Of a DNA stretch of 64,000 bases, positions 1 through 8,141 are shown in pieces (the first letter of the stretch is position 1; every line of letters starts with the position of its first letter). A model generated the notes under the pieces. The model worked only from the letters and a program-made list of their open reading frames with translations, made no database searches and was not told where the DNA came from. The position numbers and the translations under genes are program-made. Source of the stretch: Cyanobacteria bacterium SZAS-4 (GTDB lineage Bacteria > Cyanobacteriota > Vampirovibrionia > Obscuribacterales > Obscuribacteraceae); NCBI GenBank assembly GCA_018266255.1, contig JAFEAT010000007.1, positions 62,001 through 126,000 of the forward strand. The letters are read 5' to 3'.

Positions 1-328
1 ACGGATATGCGCCAGTTTCGCCTAGTACGACAGACAGACAGTTTGCAACTCTCTCTAAATCCGCACGAATAGCTTCACTGTATACAGACGAACCAGATGT
101 GGTGACAAGCCACGAACATAATGCGCGAAATGCATATTCTTCTGATAGTTCGCAGACATGATCAGCATTGCGAATATCTTCTCGCAAGCTGTTTCGCGTA
201 TTGCCGTAACAAAGTATTACGTCAGTCGAAATCAGTCTCAGTTGCCTGAAGATACTGGAAAGTTTCTTTTCGTGCGCTTTGCGGGCGGTTGAGTTATTCA
301 CACTCACTATTTTCCCATGTAACCCCAT
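1..328 (-). CDS. Hypothetical protein, N-terminal part (runs off the window)
   Basis: The minus strand is open without a stop from an ATG at 328 to the left edge, about 109 codons. The protein begins MGLHGKIVSVNNSTARK and continues with a helical, charged sequence containing several Cys residues, with no signal peptide or membrane segment. I recognise no domain. A GTG at 301 is an alternative start. No clear ribosome binding site precedes either start. It is transcribed divergently from rsmI, with an inverted repeat in the shared gap. It could be a chance open frame, but 109 stop-free codons with ordinary amino-acid usage favour a real gene. Confidence 0.5.
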   Translation of the reverse strand, partial: MGLHGKIVSVNNSTARKAHEKKLSSIFRQLRLISTDVILCYGNTRNSLREDIRNADHVCELSEEYAFRALCSWLVTTSGSSVYSEAIRADLERVANCLSVVLGETGAYP

Positions 329-446
329 GGTAGCGGGTTCTTACAGCGCCTGCCAAATGAAGCGTCAACGCCAAACCATTGAAACATCAGCATTGAACGA
401 ATCACAATCGAATTACAAGTTGGTGCCGCTAAGCTTGGGTATTAAA

Positions 447-478
447 TTATCTACAGCTGTAGAAAAGCCTGTAGATAA
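447..478. promoter_or_regulatory. Inverted repeat with three CTACAG/CTGTAG half sites
   Basis: A perfect 10-bp inverted repeat, TTATCTACAG at 447-456 and CTGTAGATAA at 469-478, encloses 12 bases that themselves start with CTGTAG. The centre at 452-461 reads TACAGCTGTA, which fits the TACA-N2-TGTA pattern of BlaI/CopY-type operators. It lies between the divergent gene at 328 and rsmI at 588. It could be an operator or an RNA hairpin. The regulator is unknown. Confidence 0.45.
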
Positions 479-587
479 CATATGTAAGTCGTCTCGGACT
501 TCTAAATCCATTTGCTAGCTTAAACGGTGAAATCGTATATATTTGGTAGTTTGAAAGGCAGTCATGATGATGACAACCGGAGCTTAG

Positions 588-1439
588 ATGTCAGGTAACC
601 TGTTCATTGTTGCCACTCCAATTGGCAACCTCGACGACTTAACAATAAGAGTTAGCAAAGTAATCGAACAATCCAAGTTTGTTCTTGCTGAAGACACGCG
701 CGTAACGATCAAAATACTCAATCATCTCGGTTTGAAAAAACAGATGATTAGCTGTCACGAACACAATGAAGCAGACAGGCTCCAGGCACTCGCACAGGCA
801 GCCGCAGAAGGAGAGTCTGTAGCGCTCATATCAGATGCTGGTACGCCTCTAATTTCAGACCCCGGATATCAGATTGTGCGAGAAGCGATCGCACTCGGCA
901 TGAAAGTGATACCAATTCCTGGTCCAAGCGCATTTCTGCTGGCACTCGTTGGAAGCGGCTTACCATGCGATAAATTCGTCTTCGAAGGATTTCTGCCCGA
1001 TAAAACATCTGCGCAAAAAAGCCGTCTGGAAGAACTGCGATCAGAGTCTCGAACACTCGTCTTTTACATCTCGCCGCATAAATTGATCAAGAATTTGACA
1101 GTGCTTTTCGAAGTCTTCGGAGATCGCGAGATCTGCTTGGCCAGAGAGTTGACGAAGATGCACGAAGAATTTTTGCGCGGAAAAATTTCAACCATGATCG
1201 AAAAATATTCACACGAAGAGATTCGCGGAGAGTTCGTACTCGTGGTTGCAGGAATGTCTGCAGATTACGAATCAGCATCAGTGACAGAAGAAGAAGTGAG
1301 AACCGCTATCAGAGCCGAGTTCAAGTCGGATAGATCCGTCAAAGATATTTCAGCGCTGCTGTCCGAGCAATTTCATTGGAAGAAATCTGACGTCTATAGA
1401 TTGGCGCTGGACGAACAAAAATCAGCTAGAAGTGAATAA
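588..1439 (+). CDS. rsmI: 16S rRNA (cytidine-1402-2'-O)-methyltransferase RsmI
   Basis: RsmI uses S-adenosylmethionine to methylate the 2'-O of C1402 in the decoding centre of 16S rRNA. The 283-residue protein has the normal family length and the tetrapyrrole-methylase fold signatures: the N-terminal IVATPIGNLDDLT at about residues 7-19, LAEDTR at 33-38, the SDAGTPLISDPG loop near 81-92, and PIPGPSAF near 110. The ATG at 588 has a CCGGAG about eight bases upstream. Its 3' end overlaps by 14 bases the end of the convergent TPR gene, so read-through of either would be antisense to the other. The assignment is firm. Confidence 0.95.
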   Translation: MSGNLFIVATPIGNLDDLTIRVSKVIEQSKFVLAEDTRVTIKILNHLGLKKQMISCHEHNEADRLQALAQAAAEGESVALISDAGTPLISDPGYQIVREAIALGMKVIPIPGPSAFLLALVGSGLPCDKFVFEGFLPDKTSAQKSRLEELRSESRTLVFYISPHKLIKNLTVLFEVFGDREICLARELTKMHEEFLRGKISTMIEKYSHEEIRGEFVLVVAGMSADYESASVTEEEVRTAIRAEFKSDRSVKDISALLSEQFHWKKSDVYRLALDEQKSARSE

Positions 1440-2544
1440 AACGCATCAGGTTGAGACCAGTATTCAGTCCGGTGTTGGCGACGCTGCCCCAGTTGATACC
1501 AGCCTTCGGTGTCGGAGCTTGCTGGGCAGCTTGAGCTTGAGCACTAGCGGGAGCCCCATCTGGAGGCATGCCAGAGGCATCAAGAACAGGCGGGTCGAGA
1601 ACAACGAATACGTCGAAATCTGGAGGCGAACCGGCTGGTGGCTGATTGAAAGGTGCCGCAGCATTCGCGGCAGCGATTGCGGCATTATCCGCGGTGGCAA
1701 CTCCGGGGTTGTTCACTCTTACTTCAGTAATCTGTCCGTTGCGATGCATTTTGAACAGTACGACGATCGGAGGATAAGAGCCCATCGGCGCCTGGAAGTG
1801 CTGACGCACGCGTGACTGTAAATCAGTGATATATGGTGTATAGTCGATGTTTGGTGTCCACTCGTCAAACGCCGAAACGGGGTCTGGAATTGCCGCCAAT
1901 TTCGCCATCAATTCATCGGCTTCACGATACTGCTTCAAATTGCGATAAGCAGATGCTTGCAGTGTATAAGCCTCTTTCAGCTTAGGTTTCAGTTCAACAG
2001 CCAGGGCGGTGTCCACAATCGCATCATGATAGTGCCCAGTCGAATTCAGGATTGCTGCTCGCGTGCAAAACGCCTCGGCATAATCCGGATTCAATTTAAT
2101 TGCATATCGAACGTCTTCCAGAGCCTCATCATTCTTCTCTAGCTGCCACTCTACCCGGGCTCGTCGATTGTACGCCTCAGGGTTTTTCGGATCGGCCTCT
2201 GCGGCCTTATTGAAAAAGTTGAATGCTTCGCTGTATGCACCATGTCTGGAAAAATACTTTCCGCGCTCTAACGGTGACGCATTGGGACCAGGTCTGGAAG
2301 GAGTGGCAGGTTTAGAAGAATTGACACCAGGTTTAGACGGATTGGCGGCAGCTGCTTTGTTGGCTTCAATATAAGCCTTGGCCGCAGCTTTCGCATCGCC
2401 GCTTGTGGTGCTCGCACTCTGAACTCGCGGTACGCGCAAAGAACCGGTGTTTTGAGCCAACACTGACGCACAGGTGAGCGTTGGCACCAGAGTTGAGACA
2501 AGAATGAAATGCATTGGACAGTTTTGATGCATGGCTAAGATCAT
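1426..2544 (-). CDS. Exported TPR protein with TonB-like C-terminal domain
   Basis: Counting from a TTG at 2553, the protein has a signal-like N-terminus ending near CASVLAQ (about residue 34), a Ser/Ala/Pro-rich linker, three to four tetratricopeptide repeats at about 96-225 (for example YNRRARVEWQLEKNDEALED), and at 240-320 a segment with the look of a TonB C-terminal domain (SRVRQHF, VVLFKMHRNGQITEVRV). The tail is Ala/Gln-rich. The start is uncertain: ATG at 2544 or 2532 and TTG at 2553 are all possible; a GGAG sits very close to the ATG at 2544. It is probably a periplasmic or envelope scaffold. The next gene on the same strand also ends in a TonB-like segment. Exact function unknown. 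Confidence 0.8.
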   Translation of the reverse strand: MILAMHQNCPMHFILVSTLVPTLTCASVLAQNTGSLRVPRVQSASTTSGDAKAAAKAYIEANKAAAANPSKPGVNSSKPATPSRPGPNASPLERGKYFSRHGAYSEAFNFFNKAAEADPKNPEAYNRRARVEWQLEKNDEALEDVRYAIKLNPDYAEAFCTRAAILNSTGHYHDAIVDTALAVELKPKLKEAYTLQASAYRNLKQYREADELMAKLAAIPDPVSAFDEWTPNIDYTPYITDLQSRVRQHFQAPMGSYPPIVVLFKMHRNGQITEVRVNNPGVATADNAAIAAANAAAPFNQPPAGSPPDFDVFVVLDPPVLDASGMPPDGAPASAQAQAAQQAPTPKAGINWGSVANTGLNTGLNLMRFIHF

Positions 2545-2601
2545 ATACTCCAACTAATTTCGGAGTATGAAAAAATGCTCCGAGAAGTCGAATTTGTCAG
2601 C

Positions 2602-3957
2602 TTATTTTACGAGCGTTTCAAGATCGCCATGAACCGTGCTGGATTCAAATGCGGCAATGGCCGCGGGAATCTCCTGCCTATGCTCAGTTTCATAATCGTT
2701 GAAATTCCGATGGGTGCCGACGGGAAACTGAAGCTCAGCACTGCCATTTAACGATTTATAAGCCTCGATAATCGCTTGATTGAACTGCGGATTATTTCCT
2801 TCTACCAATTTCGGCTCGAGTCTATGGTCAGCCCAAACCATGATGTGCACACGGTTGATACCAGCGGGATTTCCATGTTTCGGCATCGTGGTGCGCAATG
2901 CTGCACAAAGGAGGTCGTTCACGTGTTGATACCAACGGTCCCACAGCAACGATTCGTCAGCCGAAGCAGCAAGCTCAGAAGCGGCTGGCGGCCGGCTGTT
3001 CGGCGTCAAATCCAAATTAGTATTCTTGTCACGCTTTTTCTTCTTTTTAGGCTCTTGGAATCCCTTTGAATTCCCACGCTGCGGTGCAGACGAGATATCC
3101 GCATTCGTTGGAGGCTGCAACAGCCGTGCATTTGCGTTGGGCGCAGGTTGAACATTGGCTCCATCAATCGCCTGATTCAACATCCGTGGAGGATTCAATT
3201 CAACACGACTTGTCGGTGCCTGCAGATCGAGATCTTCTCGCGATGGGGGAGTTAGCCAACCACCAACAGCTTTTCTGATCGGAGGCGCGTCAACTGAAAT
3301 CAATGTTCTCGAAGGCGGAGCTGAGTCAGGTCGTTGTGGCGCTGACACAGCCGTTCTCTGTGGGCGCCCGTCGGGAGCCGTTTTACGAACGGGATCGACT
3401 GCGGTGTTACCGCGCATCGGACGAGGTTCAGTATCTATTGCGGAACGCTGTGGAACTTTGCTGAGATTCACATCATCTCGAAAGCGCGCCCGCTCTATCT
3501 CTTCCTGCGAAATCGGAGCAAGCTTCACTGGCGGAGTTACATCAGATTTCTTGAACTGAATTATCCGCATGACAGCTGAATAGCTAGGCACTCGAGCGCC
3601 TAACGACGCACCTTGATCACGCACGGAACCTTGTAAGGGAGCGCGTCTCGAATCATAAACGTTACCCTGAAGTGGTGGCTTTGCAGTCTGATCGACCGCT
3701 CCACGCAACGGATCACTGCCAAATTTTGCATAACCCGGTTGCAACGACTCGGGCTCTACTTTTCGCTCGACACCACCCTGCAACGGAGGACGAGCCTCGA
3801 CGGCTCCAGTCAAAGGAGCGCGCACTTCGGCGCTTCCTTCCAATGGTGGTCGAGCCTCAACAGAACCTTCAATAGGCTCTGCACAGACACGGACGCCTGC
3901 CATGAGAGCCGCAGTGGCGAGGAATGTTAGATTCAGTTTGAGCCGCATCTGCCGCAT
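2602..3957 (-). CDS. Exported repeat protein with TonB-like C-terminus
   Basis: The 451-residue protein opens with a signal peptide (NLTFLATAALMAGVRVCA) and then a low-complexity region at about 27-125 built on the motif R-x-P-L-x-G-x-V, for example ARPPLEGSAEVRAPLTG. A long Pro/Arg-rich disordered middle follows. From about residue 335 the sequence becomes globular (LLWDRWYQHVNDLLCAAL, then VHIMVWADHRLEPKLVEG), resembling TonB/TolA C-terminal folds. It lies 48 bases upstream of the TPR-TonB-like gene on the same strand, so the two may be co-transcribed. This suggests an envelope-spanning linker protein. That role is inferred from architecture only. Confidence 0.75.
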   Translation of the reverse strand: MRQMRLKLNLTFLATAALMAGVRVCAEPIEGSVEARPPLEGSAEVRAPLTGAVEARPPLQGGVERKVEPESLQPGYAKFGSDPLRGAVDQTAKPPLQGNVYDSRRAPLQGSVRDQGASLGARVPSYSAVMRIIQFKKSDVTPPVKLAPISQEEIERARFRDDVNLSKVPQRSAIDTEPRPMRGNTAVDPVRKTAPDGRPQRTAVSAPQRPDSAPPSRTLISVDAPPIRKAVGGWLTPPSREDLDLQAPTSRVELNPPRMLNQAIDGANVQPAPNANARLLQPPTNADISSAPQRGNSKGFQEPKKKKKRDKNTNLDLTPNSRPPAASELAASADESLLWDRWYQHVNDLLCAALRTTMPKHGNPAGINRVHIMVWADHRLEPKLVEGNNPQFNQAIIEAYKSLNGSAELQFPVGTHRNFNDYETEHRQEIPAAIAAFESSTVHGDLETLVK

Positions 3958-4124
3958 CGACCATCTCGCTTTGAGAGACTAAACTGACATCTGACCCGAG
4001 CTTTGTCAATGTCGCTCAGCTAATTTCTGATAAAAGAGCTCATTATCCTTACGTTTCGCGAATATTACTGTGTGGGCTGCGATCAGTTCTAGCCCCAAAA
4101 GGCACCACATGTGGAGGCATAGAT

Positions 4125-5129
4125 TTGTGCCTTGCTCTTCCTCGAATTCAAATTCACACATCGATTAAAACTCATTACTCGAACGACCGAGCGCTGATCG
4201 CAGTTAACTTAGGTTTGAAATTGCTTCTCACAGCGACGATCAATGCAATAATTACAAGACAGTGGCGGCGATGCAAAGTGACGATCGACGCCCAGGGTAA
4301 CTGCAAGGAACCTGACCTGATGTTCGAAGCCGGCAAGGTATACAAAGTTAAGGTGGAAGCGGCACCCGGCGAAATTGGTTTCGGACGTGCCACCATCATA
4401 GAAAAGACTAGCAGTCACCTCTGTATTCAAATAAGAACGAGCAAAGAGACTAACAAGGTTCTGCCAAAGGGCACGAGAATCTGGTTTGTCAGCGACGCAA
4501 CCGACAACACTTTTAATGGACTCTGGTCATCATCGGTAACGGGCGCACAGCACACCGGTGGCAAGACTGGCATGCTGTGTTCAACTCCTAAGCTAGATCC
4601 GGTGGTTCAACGCCGCAGGCAACCAAGAGTCGTGGTTGATGCGCCAGTTCGCATGTCAAGCAGCGATGGGCAGAGACTGGGCTCGGAAATACGTACAAAA
4701 GATATATCCAGGTCTGGAGTGGCGTTAGAGACCTTACAAGCCCTGCCTGACGACATCGGACTCAGCGTAGACATCGTCGTTGAATCAACGGTTGGTGAAA
4801 TTCCAGCCACCAGCCGCGTCATTCGTGTTGAGCGAAACTGGCTCGCCAACAAGACTGTAATCGGTCTCGAATTTACCGATATGGAACCAGAAGCAATTGC
4901 CACGCTTGATAAATTGCTTACATTGTTAGGCGGCAAGACTCGCAACCCAGATGCCAATTCGGAAGAATTAGCTGAAAGCGCGGCGAAGCGCTCCAAGCAA
5001 GGGCTCTCCAGCTGGATTCAAGGCACGAAAGGCTCGGCACCAGCCACAGACAAACGTTTCATCGGCAGCAATTTCGCCGAAGAAGAAAAAGTAGAACAAT
5101 CAACGGACGAAAATACAAATGACGGATAG
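4125..5129 (+). CDS. PilZ-domain protein (c-di-GMP receptor type)
   Basis: PilZ domains bind cyclic di-GMP and switch motility or exopolysaccharide functions. Here the two ligand motifs are visible: RRRQPR at about residues 163-168 and DISRSG at 193-198, followed by the beta-barrel strands up to about 270. An upstream region at 68-140 resembles the flagellar-brake (YcgR) N-terminal barrel. The C-terminal 60 residues are Ser/Lys-rich. The start is ambiguous: TTG at 4125 has a GGAGG seven bases upstream, but GTG at 4278 removes a non-descript N-terminus and would give 284 residues. The end overlaps uppP by 11 bases, implying translational coupling. Confidence 0.85.
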   Translation: MCLALPRIQIHTSIKTHYSNDRALIAVNLGLKLLLTATINAIITRQWRRCKVTIDAQGNCKEPDLMFEAGKVYKVKVEAAPGEIGFGRATIIEKTSSHLCIQIRTSKETNKVLPKGTRIWFVSDATDNTFNGLWSSSVTGAQHTGGKTGMLCSTPKLDPVVQRRRQPRVVVDAPVRMSSSDGQRLGSEIRTKDISRSGVALETLQALPDDIGLSVDIVVESTVGEIPATSRVIRVERNWLANKTVIGLEFTDMEPEAIATLDKLLTLLGGKTRNPDANSEELAESAAKRSKQGLSSWIQGTKGSAPATDKRFIGSNFAEEEKVEQSTDENTNDG

Positions 5130-5949
5130 CCCTATGTCCCTGGTAGAAGCGGTTGTACTGGGGGTTGTTCAAGGTCTGACTGAGTTTCTTCCGATCAGCA
5201 GCACAGCGCATCTGAGAGTGGTGCCCACAGTTCTAGGGTGGGGAGATCCTGGTGCAGCATATTCGGCAGTCATTCAACTTGGCTCAGTACTAGCTGTTCT
5301 TACCTACTTCCGCAGCGATATCAGTCGCATTGCACTAGGAGCGTTCAAAGCGATCAAAGAAAAGAACTACAGCGATCAAGACTTCAGAATCGCTGGTGCC
5401 ATCGCGGTCGGCACGCTACCGATTTGCATCTTAGGCTTGCTGTTGAAGAAAGTGATTGAGGGTCCACTCAGATCGATGATCGTGATCGGAGTCGCGTCGA
5501 TCGTGATGGGGTGCCTATTGTTGTTGGCAGAGAAATTGGCCAAGCACGTTCGCGGCATCGAAACCATTAGCGGCAAAGATGGATTTCTCGTCGGACTGGG
5601 TCAAGCGATGGCCCTGATTCCAGGCTGTTCTCGCAGTGGTTCAACTTTGACTGTTGCAATGTTTTTAGATTTGAAACGAGAAGATGCAGCACGATTCAGC
5701 TTTCTGCTAGGCATTCCTGCATTGATTTTGAGCGGATTACTTGAACTGAAAGACATGATGTCTGCGGGATTGAACAACTCGGCAGCCGTTGATCTTGGGG
5801 TAGGGTTGGTCGTCTCTACAGCCGTAAGCTACGCGGCCATCGCTTGGTTCATCAAGTATTTGAGAAACCATTCAACGCTGGTGTTTGTTGCTTATCGAAT
5901 CATTTTTGGTATTGCTGTTATCTGTTTGGCTTTGAAACAGCCGCAGTAG
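5119..5949 (+). CDS. uppP: Undecaprenyl-diphosphatase UppP (BacA)
   Basis: UppP is an integral membrane phosphatase that recycles undecaprenyl pyrophosphate to the monophosphate carrier used for peptidoglycan and surface polysaccharide synthesis. The 276-residue protein is of normal length. It carries both family signatures: the E-rich first motif ending FLPISSTAHL (about 23-32) and PGCSRSGST (168-176), with around eight hydrophobic segments. ATG at 5119 lies inside the PilZ gene; ATG at 5134 (MSLVEAV) is an alternative start. Overlap with the PilZ gene suggests the two are made together, which would link c-di-GMP sensing to envelope polymer supply, but that link is inference. Confidence 0.95.
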   Translation: MTDSPMSLVEAVVLGVVQGLTEFLPISSTAHLRVVPTVLGWGDPGAAYSAVIQLGSVLAVLTYFRSDISRIALGAFKAIKEKNYSDQDFRIAGAIAVGTLPICILGLLLKKVIEGPLRSMIVIGVASIVMGCLLLLAEKLAKHVRGIETISGKDGFLVGLGQAMALIPGCSRSGSTLTVAMFLDLKREDAARFSFLLGIPALILSGLLELKDMMSAGLNNSAAVDLGVGLVVSTAVSYAAIAWFIKYLRNHSTLVFVAYRIIFGIAVICLALKQPQ

Positions 5950-5967
5950 ACGAAAGAATGTACTCGG

Positions 5968-5983
5968 GCACCGAATATGGTGC
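5968..5983. repeat. Small hairpin GCACC-N6-GGTGC
   Basis: A five-base perfect stem (GCACC at 5968-5972, GGTGC at 5979-5983) closes a six-base loop. It lies in the gap between the ends of uppP and the convergent kinase gene. Identical stems with six-base loops occur at 38646-38661 and 47727-47742, and a variant at 16924-16939. It has no T-tract, so a terminator role is not clear. Confidence 0.5.
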
Positions 5984-6056
5984 ATCAAGACAAACAGAGT
6001 CGACACCATTTTTAGTACTTGCATGATGAAACATGACCAGCTTGCTGCTTAGGAGG

Positions 6057-7340
6057 TCAGCGCTTGCCGCTGTCTTCTTCAAGAGGTGCCAGACCTTCTG
6101 GATCGGTTAACGAGGCTTCGTCCATTTCTTTGAAGGCTACTGCTTTGGACTTAGTCGGTGTCGCAGCTGTTGTCGCAGTTGGCGGCTGATTCTGAGCTAT
6201 AGCCTGAGGCGCCGGCACAGGTGGAGCAGGCGTAAGAGGGGCACTAGATTGATCAGTCAGCGGCGACTCAGTGTCGTCTTTAGTTTGATAGGCGCGAATG
6301 GTGGCAAGCGCCTTATTTTTCTCGTCTCTCAGTCGGCGAATTTCATCGTCCTTCTGCTTCAAGTCTCCACCAATCACAGGTTTAGTCGAATCCTTCGAGG
6401 TTGGTATCTTCGAATAGAAAAACACGCCCAGCAACACTACCATCAGGCACCCAACACCGATGACAGCGGTCTGCACCAGCTTCAATGGCTTCTGTTGCTT
6501 AGGCTTATATTCGAGCTCCTGCTGCATTTCAGGTGCATTTTGATAGCGCAGCCAGACATCTTGAGCTGTGGCGCGCTGCACTATTTCATCGGTGTGATCC
6601 GAAATTTTGGGATTAATCCGCTTAGGCGAGCAGACCTGTAGCGCCAGCGGCTCCTGCCCAGTCAGGAGAAAGTGCATCGTCGCTCCGAGAGCGTAGATGT
6701 CAGAGCGCGGGTCAGCAGCCCCCCAGTACTGCTCCGGCGGCGAATAACCAGCCGAGACAACGTGTGTGTTGTCCGAATCTTCCGCATACGGTCGAGCAAT
6801 ACCGAAATCAACCAACTTGACCCGGTCTTTGGTATCGATCATAACGTTGCTGGGCTTCAGGTCTCGATAGATAACTTTAGGCTCGTTACTATGCAAGAAG
6901 TGCAGCACATCAGCGATCTGCACCGCCCACTGCAAAACCTGCTCCTCGGGGAATGGCTCGCCACGCTGATTGAGCATCTGATGAAGATTGTCGCCCTCGA
7001 CGTATTCCATGACGAGGTAATAGTTTTCGTCTTCTTCGAAGGAGTCGAGGATACTGACAATGTTCGGATGCTTCAACGGGCTCAGAACATCGGCCTCTCG
7101 CTTGAAAAACTCAAGCGCCTTTTGCTTGTCTTCCTCGCGGAAGAAATCGTCTCTTAATTTCTTGACTACGCAGTTCCGGTTGGCAAGGCGCATGTCTCTC
7201 GCCATGTAAACCGTGCCCATCCCTCCTTGACCGAGATGGCTGACCACTTCGTATCGCTTTTGCAGCACGAAATGAACATCACGAGCAGCGGACTGACGAT
7301 TCATCCCGTCGAAAGACCCTGAATTGTTGGGACCTGGCAT
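6057..7340 (-). CDS. Membrane-anchored Ser/Thr protein kinase (Hanks type)
   Basis: The 427-residue protein has a full kinase domain at about 30-275. Visible elements are the glycine loop GQGGMGTVY (38-46), the ATP-binding Lys in VVKK (58-61), the catalytic loop YRDLKPSN (158-165, with Tyr replacing the usual His of HRD), DFG (178-180) and SPPEQ in place of APE. One membrane segment follows at 290-309. It is then followed by a short charged coiled stretch and a Pro/Thr/Ala-rich extracytoplasmic tail instead of PASTA repeats. An AAGGGA precedes ATG 7340 closely. Such kinases pass external signals to cytoplasmic targets; the ligand here is unknown. Confidence 0.93.
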   Translation of the reverse strand: MPGPNNSGSFDGMNRQSAARDVHFVLQKRYEVVSHLGQGGMGTVYMARDMRLANRNCVVKKLRDDFFREEDKQKALEFFKREADVLSPLKHPNIVSILDSFEEDENYYLVMEYVEGDNLHQMLNQRGEPFPEEQVLQWAVQIADVLHFLHSNEPKVIYRDLKPSNVMIDTKDRVKLVDFGIARPYAEDSDNTHVVSAGYSPPEQYWGAADPRSDIYALGATMHFLLTGQEPLALQVCSPKRINPKISDHTDEIVQRATAQDVWLRYQNAPEMQQELEYKPKQQKPLKLVQTAVIGVGCLMVVLLGVFFYSKIPTSKDSTKPVIGGDLKQKDDEIRRLRDEKNKALATIRAYQTKDDTESPLTDQSSAPLTPAPPVPAPQAIAQNQPPTATTAATPTKSKAVAFKEMDEASLTDPEGLAPLEEDSGKR

Positions 7341-7553
7341 ATTCCCTTAATTGCTCACCCGAAGGAACCAACTTTAAGTATAACAACGTTTAAGGTTTGG
7401 TCCACAGCCAATTTACCATCGGTTCTTGTGCCCACCAAACGGGAAACATCGGGCGCATCCAATCGGCACTACATGTAGTATCAATATCAGCGAGTCAAAA
7501 TATTGAAATAGGACGAAGCAGCGTAATAAAAATCAGTGCGGGCGAGTTTAAAA
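7341..7553 (-). promoter_or_regulatory. Upstream region of the kinase gene
   Basis: This 213-base gap lies between the kinase start and the end of the lipoprotein gene, both on the minus strand, so it should hold the kinase promoter. It contains a perfect 12-bp palindrome, ACTACATGTAGT at 7468-7479, which shares the CTACA/TGTAG core seen at 447-478. No confident -35/-10 pair was identified, and no open frame here looks like a gene. Confidence 0.35.
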
Positions 7554-8141
7554 TTAGCGAGGCTGAGTGCTAAAACTGCCAGGATTGTGATCGCTCTCAG
7601 AATATTTTGAAACCAAACTCTGCTCGGCGTCATGAGCGAGAACGGCTGGTGGAGGCACTGCCGCTCCGCCCAATCTTTCGTAGGAACGCCACCACAGTTC
7701 ACTGCCGTCCAAAAGAGCTTCGTGGATCCAGAGCACTTTGTATCGCGGGTCTTGCTTCACATATTCGGTATCATGCGCCGGGTCACTCCACCAGGCGATT
7801 GCGAACTCTCTACGTTTGGAATACGGAATGTAGCTATCCCATTTCACATCCATCTTTTGACCAGAATCAGCCACCATTTTCGCGTAGTCCATAGCGAACT
7901 CTGCTTTCTGCTCGGGCGTGGTCTTGCGATAACCGCTTTTGAATAGACGTGGTTCCTGGCCAAAGAACCATCCATCAATCACAGTCTGATCGATTTGATG
8001 CGCCTGGTCGATGATGGACTTCTTTAGTTGTTCATCGGACACTTTCGGCATCACGCGCGGAGTTGCGGGCTGATCGGAACAACCAGCAAAAGCAAAAAGA
8101 CAGATGCCCAACAATGCCAATCGACAAAAAAGGAAGTTCAT
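7554..8141 (-). CDS. Predicted lipoprotein, unknown function
   Basis: The 195-residue protein begins with a lipoprotein signal (LLGICLFAFAGC, lipobox at about residues 18-21), predicting lipidation at Cys21 and attachment to a membrane. The mature part is acidic and rich in Trp, Tyr and Lys (for example AIAWWSDPAHDTEYVKQDP) and looks globular. I recognise no family. Its ATG overlaps the stop of mqnA by four bases (ATGA), so translation is coupled to mqnA. It may still have nothing to do with menaquinone. A Pro/Ser-rich end closes the protein. Confidence 0.8.
   Translation of the reverse strand: MNFLFCRLALLGICLFAFAGCSDQPATPRVMPKVSDEQLKKSIIDQAHQIDQTVIDGWFFGQEPRLFKSGYRKTTPEQKAEFAMDYAKMVADSGQKMDVKWDSYIPYSKRREFAIAWWSDPAHDTEYVKQDPRYKVLWIHEALLDGSELWWRSYERLGGAAVPPPAVLAHDAEQSLVSKYSESDHNPGSFSTQPR

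Noticed and set aside
279..518. Plus-strand 79-codon frame before rsmI
   Set aside because: It overlaps the better minus-strand frame and the inverted repeat, has no ribosome binding site and an unlikely amino-acid content.
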